Source: Ammoniphilus sp. CFH 90114 (GTDB lineage Bacteria > Bacillota > Bacilli > Aneurinibacillales > RAOX-1). Taken from it: 64,000 nucleotides of DNA. Each line of letters starts with the position of its first letter. Position 1 is the stretch's first letter. Below the pieces are notes generated by a model. It saw nothing but the letters and a program-made list of their open reading frames with translations. It ran no database searches and had not been told where the DNA came from. Where the stretch lies: NCBI RefSeq assembly GCF_004123195.1, contig NZ_SDLI01000002.1:62267-126266 (forward strand), written 5' to 3'. This document shows, one piece after another, positions 15,927 to 25,301 of the stretch. Both the position numbers and the translations under genes were made by a program.

Positions 15927-16957
15927 CAAAGAATCGTTCATGGCATGAAGAAGAACGAGATCCTACTATATCTAATCTACTAGACCATTTGAAACAAATG
16001 AGAGAAACCGTCCCCGTCAACTATCAACTGAAGGCGGAATTGAAAAAGAAATTAATGGCCCAAATGATGGCTTTAAAAAATGTTGAAACTAGCAACTCTG
16101 TAGGAACAGAGACCCAAAAGAAGCGCAGATGGTTTAGACCTAGTTTATTCTTGTTAGCTATTGTTATCGTCTGGGCGGTGAGTATGGGAATAGGAGGTAA
16201 AGTTTCTATCCGGACGATGAAGAGTTTTACTGCTCCAGAACTAAGATCAGCGGTAGTCGCACAACTAGCACCTAATCAGGATCGTATTGCCTTGATTGCA
16301 AATCATGAGCTGATTGTCTTAGATGAGAAACAACAAAGCAACTTTCGAATGTCTCTACCCGCACAACAAGGAGTCTATACGAGTTTGGCTTGGTCTCCGA
16401 GAGGAGATGAATGGGCATGGATGAAGACGACTCCTCAGCGTACTCAAATTTGGGTTTCTCAAATGAACGGAGGGGGGAGTCGCTTATTAGAAGAATTCCC
16501 TACAGAAACTACGGATGGAATGGCATGGTCTTCAGATGGACAGTGGTTATACGCTTCTGTTGATCAGAAAGTGTGGAAGATTAGTACAACTTCCCCCGAA
16601 ACTTTGGAATTCACAGTGGGTAGTGATCCTTCCCCAACACCAAGTGGACAGAAGTTAGCTGTTGTAGACCAAGGGGTAATCAAGATTGTAAATGAACAGG
16701 GAAATACAATGGCTGAAATAGGAGAAGGTTCATCACCTCAATGGATCGGGGACCAGCATATCATTTTCCTTGATTCAGAAGGGAGGATCAGTATGACGTC
16801 ACTCGACTCTACCCATCATCGTGTACTTCTTCATGCCCCTCAAGATGTTCCACAGTCCATTAAGGACCTTCACGTGTCCGAAGATGGGGATAGGTTGTTA
16901 GTAGAATACAAAACTTCCGAGGGGAAGGAATGGAAACTAGGAGAAGTACGACGATAG
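15923..16957 (+). CDS. Membrane anti-sigma-like protein with extracytoplasmic beta-propeller
   Basis: The 344-residue protein has a cytoplasmic N-terminal 70 residues (charged helices), one transmembrane helix at about 73-93, and a 245-residue outside domain of repeated units such as LAWSPRGDEWAWMK, MAWSSDGQWLYAS and LHVSEDGDRLLVEY, the pattern of TolB/WD-like beta-propellers. It has no obvious zinc anti-sigma HxxxCxxC motif. Position, coupling and topology suggest it holds the ECF sigma factor and senses an envelope signal by its propeller. That function is inferred, not shown. Confidence 0.75.
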   Translation: MTKNRSWHEEERDPTISNLLDHLKQMRETVPVNYQLKAELKKKLMAQMMALKNVETSNSVGTETQKKRRWFRPSLFLLAIVIVWAVSMGIGGKVSIRTMKSFTAPELRSAVVAQLAPNQDRIALIANHELIVLDEKQQSNFRMSLPAQQGVYTSLAWSPRGDEWAWMKTTPQRTQIWVSQMNGGGSRLLEEFPTETTDGMAWSSDGQWLYASVDQKVWKISTTSPETLEFTVGSDPSPTPSGQKLAVVDQGVIKIVNEQGNTMAEIGEGSSPQWIGDQHIIFLDSEGRISMTSLDSTHHRVLLHAPQDVPQSIKDLHVSEDGDRLLVEYKTSEGKEWKLGEVRR

Positions 16958-16983
16958 TTAAAAATAGTAGAAGGGGACAATAG

Positions 16984-19242
16984 ATGATGTATAGGTTATT
17001 AATGATAGGATTACTCCTATGTTTTTTTCTACAGGGAGGACTAACCGCTGAAGCGGAAAACAACAAGCTCAACATGGCAATATCGGTTGATGTCCCATTG
17101 GATGGGATCTATAAGAACGGCAAGATGGTTCGGTTTTACGTTACCATGAAAAACCAAGATCAACCTTTTACGGGAGAGATGGTTGTTCAATCGGTAGAGA
17201 TGGGCCATACACAGATATTATCTCAACCCAAGCAATTCCAAATCGAAACTGATGAGCAAAAGACAGTTGAAATCGATGTCCATAGTGATCAGTTAATGAA
17301 TGCCTGGCGTCATGTAGGCATTAGCATTCTACAGGGAGGCGAAGAGCTCGAGTGGATTCCAGTGACCGGCTTGCAGCCTCAACATGAATGGGTTATTGGA
17401 GTCATATCTAGAGATAGCAACGCTTTTCATTTTCTTAGCATGGCTCACCCGGAACAGGGAAGAAATCTTACTATCAAACAAATTAAGCCCTCTTCTCTTC
17501 CAAAAGAGTCGATTCTTATGAATCACTTAGATGTTCTAGCTATTGGTGATCTTGCTGAAGGGTTGGAGAAAGAACAGTCTGAGGCTATAAAAGAATGGGT
17601 ACTAAGTGGCGGTGTATTGGTCGTATCCGGAGGAAGGTCTTATGAATCTACAGTTAAGTACTTAGGAGATATATTACCTTATTCTTCAGAAGAGACACAA
17701 ACCAGAAAAATATCTCAAGATATTGAGATGCTCTCAGAAATGAAGCCCCCAGTGGATCAAGTATCGGTTTTAAAGGAGGCTACAGAGACCTTTCATGCTG
17801 TTTCTTTTGGTAAAGGAACGATTCTTACTGTGGCCTATGATGTAACCGAAGAGCCCATCGCTTCCTGGCAAGGCAACAAGGCCCTCTGGCAACAGGTAAT
17901 GAAGAGATGGTTATTGGACTCGGTGACCAGAAAAGATATGAGAGCTATCTCGGATTATGGCTTAATGGAACTTAGTTACATGACGCCTGGAGTGACTCCA
18001 CCGCATTTCCCTCTCATCAGTTCCATTTGGATTGTGTATATTCTAATTGTTACGCCAGGTCTTTTTCTTCTACTAAAAAGGCGTGGGAAAAGAGAATGGG
18101 CCTGGTTCCTTATTCCATCTTTATCCATTTTCTTGACTGCTGGAATATACGGTCTTGGGAAGTATATGGTAGCAAAAGATGACGTTGTTCACACGGTTTC
18201 GGCCATAGATATCTTACATGACCAACAAGCTGAAGTGAATAGTGCGACCTCCTTCCTAATGATTGATGGAGGAACATTTACCGTGGAGCAAGTAGAGGGA
18301 GCTACGCTCATCCCCAATCATAGGGGCAGAACCGAATCAACTGAGAGTGTCATCACCTTCGAGAATGGAAGCTTTCAATTTAGAAAAATTCCTTATCTAT
18401 CCATGAAGGAGGCTTATGCGCATTCTCTTCGCAAGGATGTGGGATATATCGAGAATAAGCTATACATTGATGAAGAACGAGTGAAAGGAAAGGTTCGAAA
18501 TCTGACGGTCTTTGATTTGAAGAATGTGCTTGTGACAGTAGGGATGCAGGAAATCCATCTAGGTGATCTGCCGAGAGGGAAGGATATCGAAGTCGATGTG
18601 TCACTGAAGCGTGTGTACGTTCCCGATTCCATCCTACTGGATAGGGAAGAAGAAGGACGGGTATTGAATCGCCACGAACGAATGGAAAGACTGCAACGTA
18701 GTCATTATGAATACAATGCAACATCTATTCCTGTAACGATCACAGGTTGGAGTGAGGAAGGAATCGAAGTGTTTAATGTCGTTGATCGTGAAGAGAAAAA
18801 ATATTACTCTACAATTGTCCGTCAAAACACAACGCTCATAGCCAGCTCAAATGGGAAGCAGATTTACCCATACGGAACTTTGCCTCTAAGGATAGGAGAA
18901 ACGAAGGGGAATTGGGAAGGAGTTCAAGGGGGGTACTATGTGAGTAATGGATTCTTAAATTTTGCTTTGAAGGTCCAACCTAATGGATTAATGGTAGACA
19001 GAATAGAGGTACCTCTCAATGAAACACCTTACAAGCCATTCGAGAAGAAAATCTACAATGTAAAGAAGGATCGTTGGGATACAGTGGAGTCCAATCAGCC
19101 GATCATTCTGACAGGCACTGAGAAAGAAGAATATATTACTCCTCAAGGAGAGATCGTGCTCCGTTTCTATCAAGAGTCTGAAGAGAGAGTATTCCTCCCA
19201 CAACCTTTTTTTCTTGTAGAAGGTCAGGTGATTAAACCATGA
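16984..19242 (+). CDS. Large membrane protein with class I GATase-like region
   Basis: This 752-residue protein has a signal peptide (residues 1-24), an extracytoplasmic part to about 340, two transmembrane helices at about 345-366 and 372-395, and a second extracytoplasmic part of about 350 residues. Residues about 130-235 (VIGVISRD, LDVLAIGDLAEGL, WVLSGGVLVVSGG) resemble the glutamine-amidotransferase-like fold seen in BatA-type or DUF4350-like membrane proteins, without a visible nucleophile Cys. The C-terminal part is beta-rich. I know no close named relative. Its last four bases overlap the ABC ATPase gene, so it probably works with the ABC transporter. Confidence 0.7.
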   Translation: MMYRLLMIGLLLCFFLQGGLTAEAENNKLNMAISVDVPLDGIYKNGKMVRFYVTMKNQDQPFTGEMVVQSVEMGHTQILSQPKQFQIETDEQKTVEIDVHSDQLMNAWRHVGISILQGGEELEWIPVTGLQPQHEWVIGVISRDSNAFHFLSMAHPEQGRNLTIKQIKPSSLPKESILMNHLDVLAIGDLAEGLEKEQSEAIKEWVLSGGVLVVSGGRSYESTVKYLGDILPYSSEETQTRKISQDIEMLSEMKPPVDQVSVLKEATETFHAVSFGKGTILTVAYDVTEEPIASWQGNKALWQQVMKRWLLDSVTRKDMRAISDYGLMELSYMTPGVTPPHFPLISSIWIVYILIVTPGLFLLLKRRGKREWAWFLIPSLSIFLTAGIYGLGKYMVAKDDVVHTVSAIDILHDQQAEVNSATSFLMIDGGTFTVEQVEGATLIPNHRGRTESTESVITFENGSFQFRKIPYLSMKEAYAHSLRKDVGYIENKLYIDEERVKGKVRNLTVFDLKNVLVTVGMQEIHLGDLPRGKDIEVDVSLKRVYVPDSILLDREEEGRVLNRHERMERLQRSHYEYNATSIPVTITGWSEEGIEVFNVVDREEKKYYSTIVRQNTTLIASSNGKQIYPYGTLPLRIGETKGNWEGVQGGYYVSNGFLNFALKVQPNGLMVDRIEVPLNETPYKPFEKKIYNVKKDRWDTVESNQPIILTGTEKEEYITPQGEIVLRFYQESEERVFLPQPFFLVEGQVIKP

Positions 19243-20165
19243 TTAAGACGATAGGTTTGACGAAGAAATATGGAAAGCTGGAGGCTTTAACGGACTTAAA
19301 CTTGCATATCGAAAAAGGAAGAGTATTTGGGTTCATTGGTCCCAACGGTGCCGGGAAGTCTACAACGATGCTAATCCTTTCCACTTTGCTTCGCCAGACA
19401 TCTGGGCAAGCCTTTGTGGGGGGATATGATGTAGAGAAATACCCATCTGAAGTGCGGCGACTCATCGGATATATGCCTGATTTCTTTGGTGTTTATGATA
19501 ACTTAAAGGCAACCGAGTATCTAGATTTTTATTGTGGTGCTTATCAGATCGCCGAACGAAAACGTACAGCCTTGATTGCAGATCTCCTTGAGTTGGTTAA
19601 TCTCACCAATAAAGCAGATAGTTATGTAGATTCCCTTTCAAGAGGAATGAAGCAGCGACTTGGTTTAGCTCGCTGTTTAGTACATAATCCTGATGTGCTT
19701 ATCCTAGATGAGCCAGCTTCCGGCCTTGATCCTCGAGCAAGAATTGAAATGAGAGAAATATTAAAGCAATTAAGACACATGGGTAAGACCATTATCATTA
19801 GCTCTCATATTCTCCCTGAACTTGCGGAACTGTGTGACGATATTGGAGTAATTGAGAAGGGAAAACTCATCGCTTGTGGGCCTGTTCAAGATATGACGGC
19901 AGGTTCGAGAGGAATCGTGGTCATGCAGTTGAAGGTGTTAGATAAAGAACAAGAAGCTGAGCGAATATTAGAAGCCTCTCCTTATGTACAGCGAGTAGAT
20001 AATAAGAACCGATATTTACGCTTTCAATTTAGCGGTACTGAGGATCACCGGGCAGAGTTATTGCAGAGCCTGCTTTTAGCAGGCATACCTGTAAGCAGTT
20101 ATTCAGAGGCGAAAGAGAATTTGGAGGACGTGTTCCTTACCATAACCGAGGGGGTGGGCAGCTAA
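19239..20165 (+). CDS. ABC transporter ATP-binding protein
   Basis: The 308-residue protein has Walker A GPNGAGKST at about residues 35-43, the signature LSRGMKQRLGLA near 132, Walker B VLILDEPASGLDP near 152 and the switch His in ISSHI. The C-terminal 90 residues are the extension typical of ATPases that pair with ABC-2 type permeases. It overlaps both neighbours (ATGA with the gene before, one base with the permease gene), so the operon makes a membrane exporter or remodelling complex. The substrate is unknown. Confidence 0.93.
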   Translation: MIKTIGLTKKYGKLEALTDLNLHIEKGRVFGFIGPNGAGKSTTMLILSTLLRQTSGQAFVGGYDVEKYPSEVRRLIGYMPDFFGVYDNLKATEYLDFYCGAYQIAERKRTALIADLLELVNLTNKADSYVDSLSRGMKQRLGLARCLVHNPDVLILDEPASGLDPRARIEMREILKQLRHMGKTIIISSHILPELAELCDDIGVIEKGKLIACGPVQDMTAGSRGIVVMQLKVLDKEQEAERILEASPYVQRVDNKNRYLRFQFSGTEDHRAELLQSLLLAGIPVSSYSEAKENLEDVFLTITEGVGS

Positions 20166-20998
20166 TGAAAGGTTTTTTTCCCAATCCAGTCATTATTAAA
20201 GAAGTAAGGGAACGATTCAGAACAGGAAAAACGGCATGGATTCTTGGGGCTTACTTATTCATCATGGGAACCATTCTGTTGGGATTCATCTATCTGGGAC
20301 CGTACCAGCGCTCTTTTTTCCGTCCTGGAGAAAGTCGTGAGATGTTTACGATTCTCTCTGTCATTCAGTTAGGAATGATCGGATTTATTGCTCCTGCCTT
20401 GACAGCAGGAACAATCAGTGGAGAGAGAGAAAGACAGACCTTAAATATTTTGTTAACGACCCACTTAACCCCGTTTTCAATTGTAGCAAGCAAGTTACTT
20501 ACCTCTCTTGCTTTCATTGGGTTACTGCTGGTGTCTTCCTTGCCTTTATACAGTTTTGTCTTCCTTTATGGAGGGAATTCTCCAGAGCAATTAGTCAAGG
20601 TGTTTATATTCTTTGCTGTCAATATGGTTTTCTTCGGGAGCTTAGGGGCCTTTTGCTCTGCTTGGTTTAAGAGAACGGGCGTAAGCACGATTGTGGCTTA
20701 CTGCCTTACCTTTTTCATTGGGGTTGGCTCAGGGTTTCTTGTTTACTTTCTGTGGGAGTTCTATAGAATGATGGAATGGGAGCGAGAGCAGTCTGCTTTT
20801 TTACAGATCCTTGCAGCTTTGAACCCTGGTTTCGTATTAGGAGATATTCTGGGAGAGAAGGTCGCTCCTTTTCCCACATATCCTGTTACACCTTGGATTT
20901 TGTTTAGTGTGGTTTATTTGGTCATGAGTATATTGTTTGTTATTGCTGCGACTAACATTGTTAATCCGTTGCGCAAGCGATTCGCAGCTAAAAGTTAA
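20165..20998 (+). CDS. ABC-2 type transporter permease
   Basis: This 277-residue protein has six predicted membrane helices and the ABC-2 segment TAGTISGERERQTLNILLTT near residue 80 that contacts the ATPase. It begins at the last base of the ATPase stop codon. With the sigma factor, anti-sigma-like protein and GATase-like protein, it completes a five-gene operon. Its closest general relatives are permeases of GldA/NatB-like systems; the cargo is not predictable. Confidence 0.9.
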   Translation: MKGFFPNPVIIKEVRERFRTGKTAWILGAYLFIMGTILLGFIYLGPYQRSFFRPGESREMFTILSVIQLGMIGFIAPALTAGTISGERERQTLNILLTTHLTPFSIVASKLLTSLAFIGLLLVSSLPLYSFVFLYGGNSPEQLVKVFIFFAVNMVFFGSLGAFCSAWFKRTGVSTIVAYCLTFFIGVGSGFLVYFLWEFYRMMEWEREQSAFLQILAALNPGFVLGDILGEKVAPFPTYPVTPWILFSVVYLVMSILFVIAATNIVNPLRKRFAAKS

Positions 20999-21000
20999 AA

Positions 21001-21035
21001 GGGATGGAGACTCTTTGGTCTCCATCCCTTGCTTT
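21001..21035. terminator. Bidirectional terminator between ABC operon and lldP
   Basis: GGGATGGAGAC / GTCTCCATCCC perfect 11-base stem with T-rich sequence on both sides, between convergent genes. Confidence 0.9.
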
Positions 21036-21043
21036 ATATAAGA

Positions 21044-22846
21044 TTAAGAGGCAATGTTCTTTCTCGTTCCAAACTCCGCTGCTCTCTTGTTATTCGTAGC
21101 AATAACCCAAATGGCAGCAAAGCCGATCGCCATAGCGATAAACGTACCGATGTTGAAAAAGCCTTTTTGCGAGTACCATACGATAGAGTAACCAATCGAA
21201 CCTAATAGTAAAGCGTAGTAGACAAATGGGAATACCGTTTTGCGGATAATCTCCCCTTCTCGTCCGACTAATCCTACGACAGCAGAAGCGGCGACAACGT
21301 TATGCACACAAATCATATTCCCAGCAGCACCACCGATGGCTTGCAGGGCAACCATCCAAGTTGGATCGACCCCAATTCTTTCTCCTACGCCAAACTGGAA
21401 CAAGGAGAACATCATATTACTAACGGTATTACTACCTGCAACGAAAGCACCTAGACCACCGATGAAGGGAGCAAAGATGGGCCAAGCCGATCCTGTAAGA
21501 GCAGCTACCCCATCAGCTAGAGCGATAGGCATTCTAGCAAATTCAGCAGCACCACCACCGCTGTTAATAAAGACTTGAACCATAGGAACGGTAAAGATTA
21601 GAGCTACGGATGCAGATAAAGTGGTTTTAAATGAATTCGTGACAGCGCGCTTATAGGCTCCTCCGTCCATTTGATGGAGGAAGAATGTGATTAAAGATAC
21701 CGCTATAAAGATTGTTCCAGGAAGATATAATGGCTGAAAGCTTGAACTGATTTCTGTTCCAAAAAGGTTAGGGAACTTCACCGTCCATGATCTCATCATA
21801 TCCATGAATGGAAGCTGTTTTAAGCGAGTTAATACGAGGAATAAACCTACAAGGATATAAGGTGTCCAGGCCTTAATCATACTAATATTCCCATTGCGAG
21901 CGGCTATGTCTTTAATTTCAATGGTTCCGTTCCAAGAAGCATCCCAATTTTCTCTTTTGTCAAAGTCCCACACTTCAGACTTCGCAGGCATTAAGAATCC
22001 ATTCTTAGCAGCTGTAATGACGATAGCAAGTCCAATTAATCCCCCAATCATAGATGGGAATTCAGGTCCGAGGAATACAGCTACAAGGTAGTAAGGAATC
22101 GTCATGGCAAAAGCAGAGAAGAGAGCAAACTTCCAAACTTTTAATCCTTCTGTAAAGGTTCTATTCTTTCCATAAAACTTCGTCAAGAAAGCAACTACGA
22201 TTAATGGAATTAATGTTCCACCAATAGCATGAAGAAGGGCGATTTTAGCACCAATCATGTTTAGGAATTGGCCAAATTCTCCATATCCTAGGTTAGCAGC
22301 AAAAGCTTTAATAGCTTCATCAGAGGATATACCGCTGTTAATTCCAACGAGTATTGGGGTACCTACGGCACCGAAGGAAACTGGTGTGCTCTGGATGATC
22401 ATTCCTGCAACAACAGCTGCCATAGCAGGGAATCCTAAACCGACCAATAGAGGTACCGCAACGGCAGCAGGTGTCCCAAAGCCTGCTGCTCCTTCGATAA
22501 AGGAACCAAATAACCAAGCAATAATGATGACTTGAATGCGGCGGTCTGGTGTAATGTCTGTAAATCCTTGGCGAATCGTTCGAAGTCCACCGCTCTCTTG
22601 AAGCGTATTTAATAATAGAATGGCTCCAAAAATGATGAAAAGCAGAGTTCCTGCTGTAACTAAACCGTTTACAGAAGCTGCCGCGACTTGGGCCGCAGGA
22701 ACCTGCCATATGAACAGAGCAAGTCCAGCTGCCACAATATAGCAAATTGGCATAGCTCTACTGGCTGGCCAGCGTAAGGCAACAAGGAATAAAGCTACGG
22801 ATAGAATGGGTAATAAGGATAGAAATGCTAAAAGACCAGTGCTCAT
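21044..22846 (-). CDS. lldP: L-lactate permease (LctP/LldP family)
   Basis: The 600-residue protein is almost entirely membrane helices (about 13-14) and has the family features [20 protein letters not shown] near residue 115, [13 protein letters not shown], and near the end [16 protein letters not shown] and [14 protein letters not shown]. It imports L-lactate, and often glycolate, with protons. The context fits: glycolate and lactate oxidation genes follow within 9 kb, and an operator shared with them lies directly downstream of its -10 box. It corresponds to LutP of B. subtilis in role. Confidence 0.94.
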   Translation of the reverse strand: MSTGLLAFLSLLPILSVALFLVALRWPASRAMPICYIVAAGLALFIWQVPAAQVAAASVNGLVTAGTLLFIIFGAILLLNTLQESGGLRTIRQGFTDITPDRRIQVIIIAWLFGSFIEGAAGFGTPAAVAVPLLVGLGFPAMAAVVAGMIIQSTPVSFGAVGTPILVGINSGISSDEAIKAFAANLGYGEFGQFLNMIGAKIALLHAIGGTLIPLIVVAFLTKFYGKNRTFTEGLKVWKFALFSAFAMTIPYYLVAVFLGPEFPSMIGGLIGLAIVITAAKNGFLMPAKSEVWDFDKRENWDASWNGTIEIKDIAARNGNISMIKAWTPYILVGLFLVLTRLKQLPFMDMMRSWTVKFPNLFGTEISSSFQPLYLPGTIFIAVSLITFFLHQMDGGAYKRAVTNSFKTTLSASVALIFTVPMVQVFINSGGGAAEFARMPIALADGVAALTGSAWPIFAPFIGGLGAFVAGSNTVSNMMFSLFQFGVGERIGVDPTWMVALQAIGGAAGNMICVHNVVAASAVVGLVGREGEIIRKTVFPFVYYALLLGSIGYSIVWYSQKGFFNIGTFIAMAIGFAAIWVIATNNKRAAEFGTRKNIAS

Positions 22847-22891
22847 AAATCGGATTAACCTCCCCCAGAGAATTAGTTCACCGTATGATCT

Positions 22892-22905
22892 TGCAATCGC
22901 TTACA
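22892..22905. promoter_or_regulatory. cre-like (CcpA) site in the lldP leader
   Basis: TGCAATCGCTTACA matches the cre consensus TGWNANCGNTNWCA at all defined positions but one (C for W at position 3). It lies between the promoter and the start codon, a position for roadblock-type carbon catabolite repression. Confidence 0.55.
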
Positions 22906-22912
22906 TGATAGA

Positions 22913-22932
22913 CAGGGAACTCTTGATCCCTG
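22913..22932. repeat. Inverted repeat CAGGGA-N8-TCCCTG in the lldP leader
   Basis: A perfect 6-base inverted repeat that would form a hairpin in the untranslated leader of lldP, just upstream of the cre-like site. Confidence 0.4.
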
Positions 22933-22960
22933 CACATCATATCAAAATTAATATAATGAG

Positions 22961-22974
22961 ATCATCAGATGACC
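22961..22974 (-). promoter_or_regulatory. GntR-type operator copy 1 (lldP)
   Basis: On the minus strand GGTCATCTGATGAT begins three bases after the lldP -10 box. The same motif precedes glcD (23844-23855), the second gntR (26649-26664) and lutA (27551-27563). It is probably the site of one or both GntR regulators encoded here. Confidence 0.7.
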
Positions 22975-22976
22975 TT

Positions 22977-23005
22977 ATTATAAAAAGAGGAAAACGTTTT
23001 GACAA
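22977..23005 (-). promoter_or_regulatory. lldP promoter
   Basis: On the minus strand TTGTCA (23005-23000), a 17-base spacer and TATAAT (22982-22977) form a near-consensus sigma-A promoter. The operator covers the expected transcription start. Confidence 0.75.
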
Positions 23006-23044
23006 GGGTCATTTAAAAATTTTTGTAACCTTTTGAAGCCTTCT

Positions 23045-23069
23045 GCTAAGGAGGCATCCCCTCCTTAGC
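23045..23069 (-). terminator. Stem-loop after the first GntR gene
   Basis: GCTAAGGAGG / CCTCCTTAGC perfect 10-base stem with a 5-base loop just beyond the gntR stop codon. It lacks a T-run, so termination may be weak. Confidence 0.5.
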
Positions 23070-23070
23070 G

Positions 23071-23757
23071 TTAACTGTCCTTTAAAACTGATTCAACTTT
23101 TGACAAGTGCTCTCTCATGACCGTAACGGCGGAATTCGAATCGCGCTGAATAATGGCTTGAAGCATCCGGTGATGTTCCTCGAACAACCGATCGGCTGAT
23201 TCCTTTTTACTATATAGCCATAACTTTCTCGTATCCCGAATGGTTCGAATCATGACGGTAGATATTCCCTCCATCATCGATTGAAGCAAAGGATTCTGGG
23301 TGGCTTTAGCAATGGCGAGGTGAAAGTTTACATCATAAACTTGGCTAATTTCTTCGTTTCCTATCGCATCCTTCATCTGATGAAGAATACGCTCTAATTC
23401 TTCAATATGGGAAGTAGTGCGAAGCTCAGCAGCGAGTTCAATGCAGCCCACCTCTAATATTTTTCTTACCTGAAGGAGCTGAGTTAACTCCATCGTATTG
23501 GATGTTGGGATATCGTGAAAGGGGGAAATAGTGGGAATAGGATTCGTAACATAGGTCCCTCCTCCTTGACGGGACTCGACGAGGCCACGAGCTTTTAATT
23601 GGCTTAGCGCTTCACGAATCGTAGAACGACCTACATGGTATTCTTTTGCCAGGTTTTCGATTGTATCGATTTTATCTCCTGGTTTGTATACACCTGACTC
23701 GATAATGCGCTGCAGTTCTTCCGCAATGATTTCATAGCTTTTCTTTGTAAGGTTCAT
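23071..23757 (-). CDS. GntR/FadR-family regulator of lactate/glycolate genes
   Basis: This 228-residue protein has an N-terminal winged helix (residues about 5-72; LAKEYHVGRSTIREALSQLKARGLV and the wing RQGGGTYV) and a C-terminal all-helical FCD ligand domain (about 85-215). FCD proteins bind carboxylic acids such as lactate, glycolate or pyruvate and then release DNA. It is encoded divergently from glcD and next to lldP, and shared operators lie at those promoters, so control of this locus (a LutR- or GlcC-like role) is likely. It differs from the second GntR protein at 26.7 kb, so division of labour is open. Confidence 0.85.
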   Translation of the reverse strand: MNLTKKSYEIIAEELQRIIESGVYKPGDKIDTIENLAKEYHVGRSTIREALSQLKARGLVESRQGGGTYVTNPIPTISPFHDIPTSNTMELTQLLQVRKILEVGCIELAAELRTTSHIEELERILHQMKDAIGNEEISQVYDVNFHLAIAKATQNPLLQSMMEGISTVMIRTIRDTRKLWLYSKKESADRLFEEHHRMLQAIIQRDSNSAVTVMREHLSKVESVLKDS

Positions 23758-23843
23758 GTTCGTCCTCCGGTCATTTCCAAAAGCAATTATTAATAAATAC
23801 TCTACACAATTTTACGCATTTATGATAGAGTATAAACAAAATT

Positions 23844-23855
23844 CGTCTGATGACC
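23844..23855 (+). promoter_or_regulatory. GntR-type operator copy 2 (glcD)
   Basis: CGTCTGATGACC lies 34 bases before the glcD start codon and about 20 bases after a TATGAT/TATAAA region, the same place relative to the promoter as at lldP and lutA. Confidence 0.65.
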
Positions 23856-23888
23856 TGCTAACATGATTTGGATGGGGGAGGAAGTTTC

Positions 23889-25301
23889 ATGCTTAGTCAA
23901 GAATTGAAAAATAAATTTATTGCAATTGTAGGGAGTAAATATTTTTTAGATAGTCCGAATGAATTGTATGCGTATTCTTATGATGCCACTCCGATCTATC
24001 AGTCAATGCCAGACGCAGTGATTATGCCTGAAACGACTCAGGAAGTGTCAGCTATACTCAAGCTAGCCAATGAACATTTAATTCCTATTGTTCCCCGTGG
24101 ATCGGGGACCAATCTGGCAGGGGGAACGATTCCAGTCGAAGGTGGAATTGTCCTCAATATGAATCGTTTTAATAAAATCTATGAAATTGACCAGAAGAAT
24201 CTTACAGCAACAATTGGGACTGGGGTAGTTACTTCTGATTTGCATAAGGCAGTTGAAGCGGTTGGCTTATTTTATCCTCCAGACCCTGGTAGTATGAGAA
24301 TCTCAACGGTTGGTGGCAATATGGCCCAATGTGCAGGTGGAATGCGCGGGCTAAAGTACGGCGTAACGAAAGATTATATTATGGGTTTGGAGTATGTATT
24401 GCCATCTGGAGAAGTCCTTCGTTCTGGAGGAAAGAACGTGAAGGATGTTGCCGGATACGATATGACTCGATTGATGGTTGGATCGGAAGGAACGCTTGGG
24501 GTGATCACTGAAATTACAGTGAAATTAGTTCCATTACCGGAAACGAAACGTACACTCGTTGCTTATTACCGGAACTTAGTCGATGCAGCCCGCACCGTTG
24601 AAAAAGTTATCTCATCAAAGATCATTCCAGCTACCATGGAGTTTATGGATCAATCGACAATGAAAGTGGTTGACGACTTTGCCAAACTAGGATTACCTCT
24701 AGAGATGAAGTCAATGCTTCTTATTGAACAAGATGGAAGCGAAGATCAAGTCGTTCGTGATATTGAGAGAATAGCGGAGATTGCTCGCCAGGAAGGAGCA
24801 GCCATTGTGGAGGTGGCTAGAACTCCTGAGGAAGGCGCGAAGTTGCTAGCTGCAAGAAGGTCTGCCTTGGCTGCCTTATCTCGTCTTCGTCCGACGACGA
24901 TTCTCGAAGATGCAACAGTGCCTCGCTCTCGCTTGGCCGAAATTGTAGAAGAGGTAGAACGTGTGGCCGAGAAGTATCAAGTTCAGATTTGTACTTTTGG
25001 TCACGCTGGAGATGGAAATCTCCATCCGACTTGCATGACGGATGAGCGTAATAAAGAAGAAATCCACCGAGTCGAGCAGGCGTTTGATGAGATTTTCCAT
25101 GCTGCTATTCGGATGGGAGGGACCATTACGGGTGAGCACGGTGTGGGAATGGCGAAGATGAACTATCTAAGTCTGAAGGTCGGTGACGGCGGAATTGAAC
25201 TGATGAAAAGACTGAAGGCAGCATTTGACCCGAATAATATTATGAACCCTGGCAAGATGTTTGCTAACAGTGAAAGACGCAGAGTGGTGGTGAAACAATA
25301 A
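23889..25301 (+). CDS. glcD: Glycolate oxidase FAD subunit GlcD
   Basis: The 470-residue flavoprotein belongs to the FAD-linked oxidase family. The PCMH FAD-binding domain has PRGSGTNLAGG near residue 69 and PPDPGS, GGNMAQCAGGMRGLKYG near 135; the C-terminal domain ends with the conserved FGHAGDGNLHP near residue 372 and GEHGVG near 416. It oxidises glycolate (or D-lactate) to glyoxylate (or pyruvate) with electrons passed to GlcF. ATG 23889 is chosen behind GGGGGAGGAAG; a TTG seven codons upstream is in frame but has no ribosome binding site. As in B. subtilis YsfCD, glcE is absent. Confidence 0.9.
   Translation: MLSQELKNKFIAIVGSKYFLDSPNELYAYSYDATPIYQSMPDAVIMPETTQEVSAILKLANEHLIPIVPRGSGTNLAGGTIPVEGGIVLNMNRFNKIYEIDQKNLTATIGTGVVTSDLHKAVEAVGLFYPPDPGSMRISTVGGNMAQCAGGMRGLKYGVTKDYIMGLEYVLPSGEVLRSGGKNVKDVAGYDMTRLMVGSEGTLGVITEITVKLVPLPETKRTLVAYYRNLVDAARTVEKVISSKIIPATMEFMDQSTMKVVDDFAKLGLPLEMKSMLLIEQDGSEDQVVRDIERIAEIARQEGAAIVEVARTPEEGAKLLAARRSALAALSRLRPTTILEDATVPRSRLAEIVEEVERVAEKYQVQICTFGHAGDGNLHPTCMTDERNKEEIHRVEQAFDEIFHAAIRMGGTITGEHGVGMAKMNYLSLKVGDGGIELMKRLKAAFDPNNIMNPGKMFANSERRRVVVKQ

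Noticed and set aside
22338-22745. 135-codon minus-strand ORF inside lldP
   Set aside because: Shadow of the permease frame, rich in Cys, Arg, Ser and His; the lldP reading has clear family motifs.
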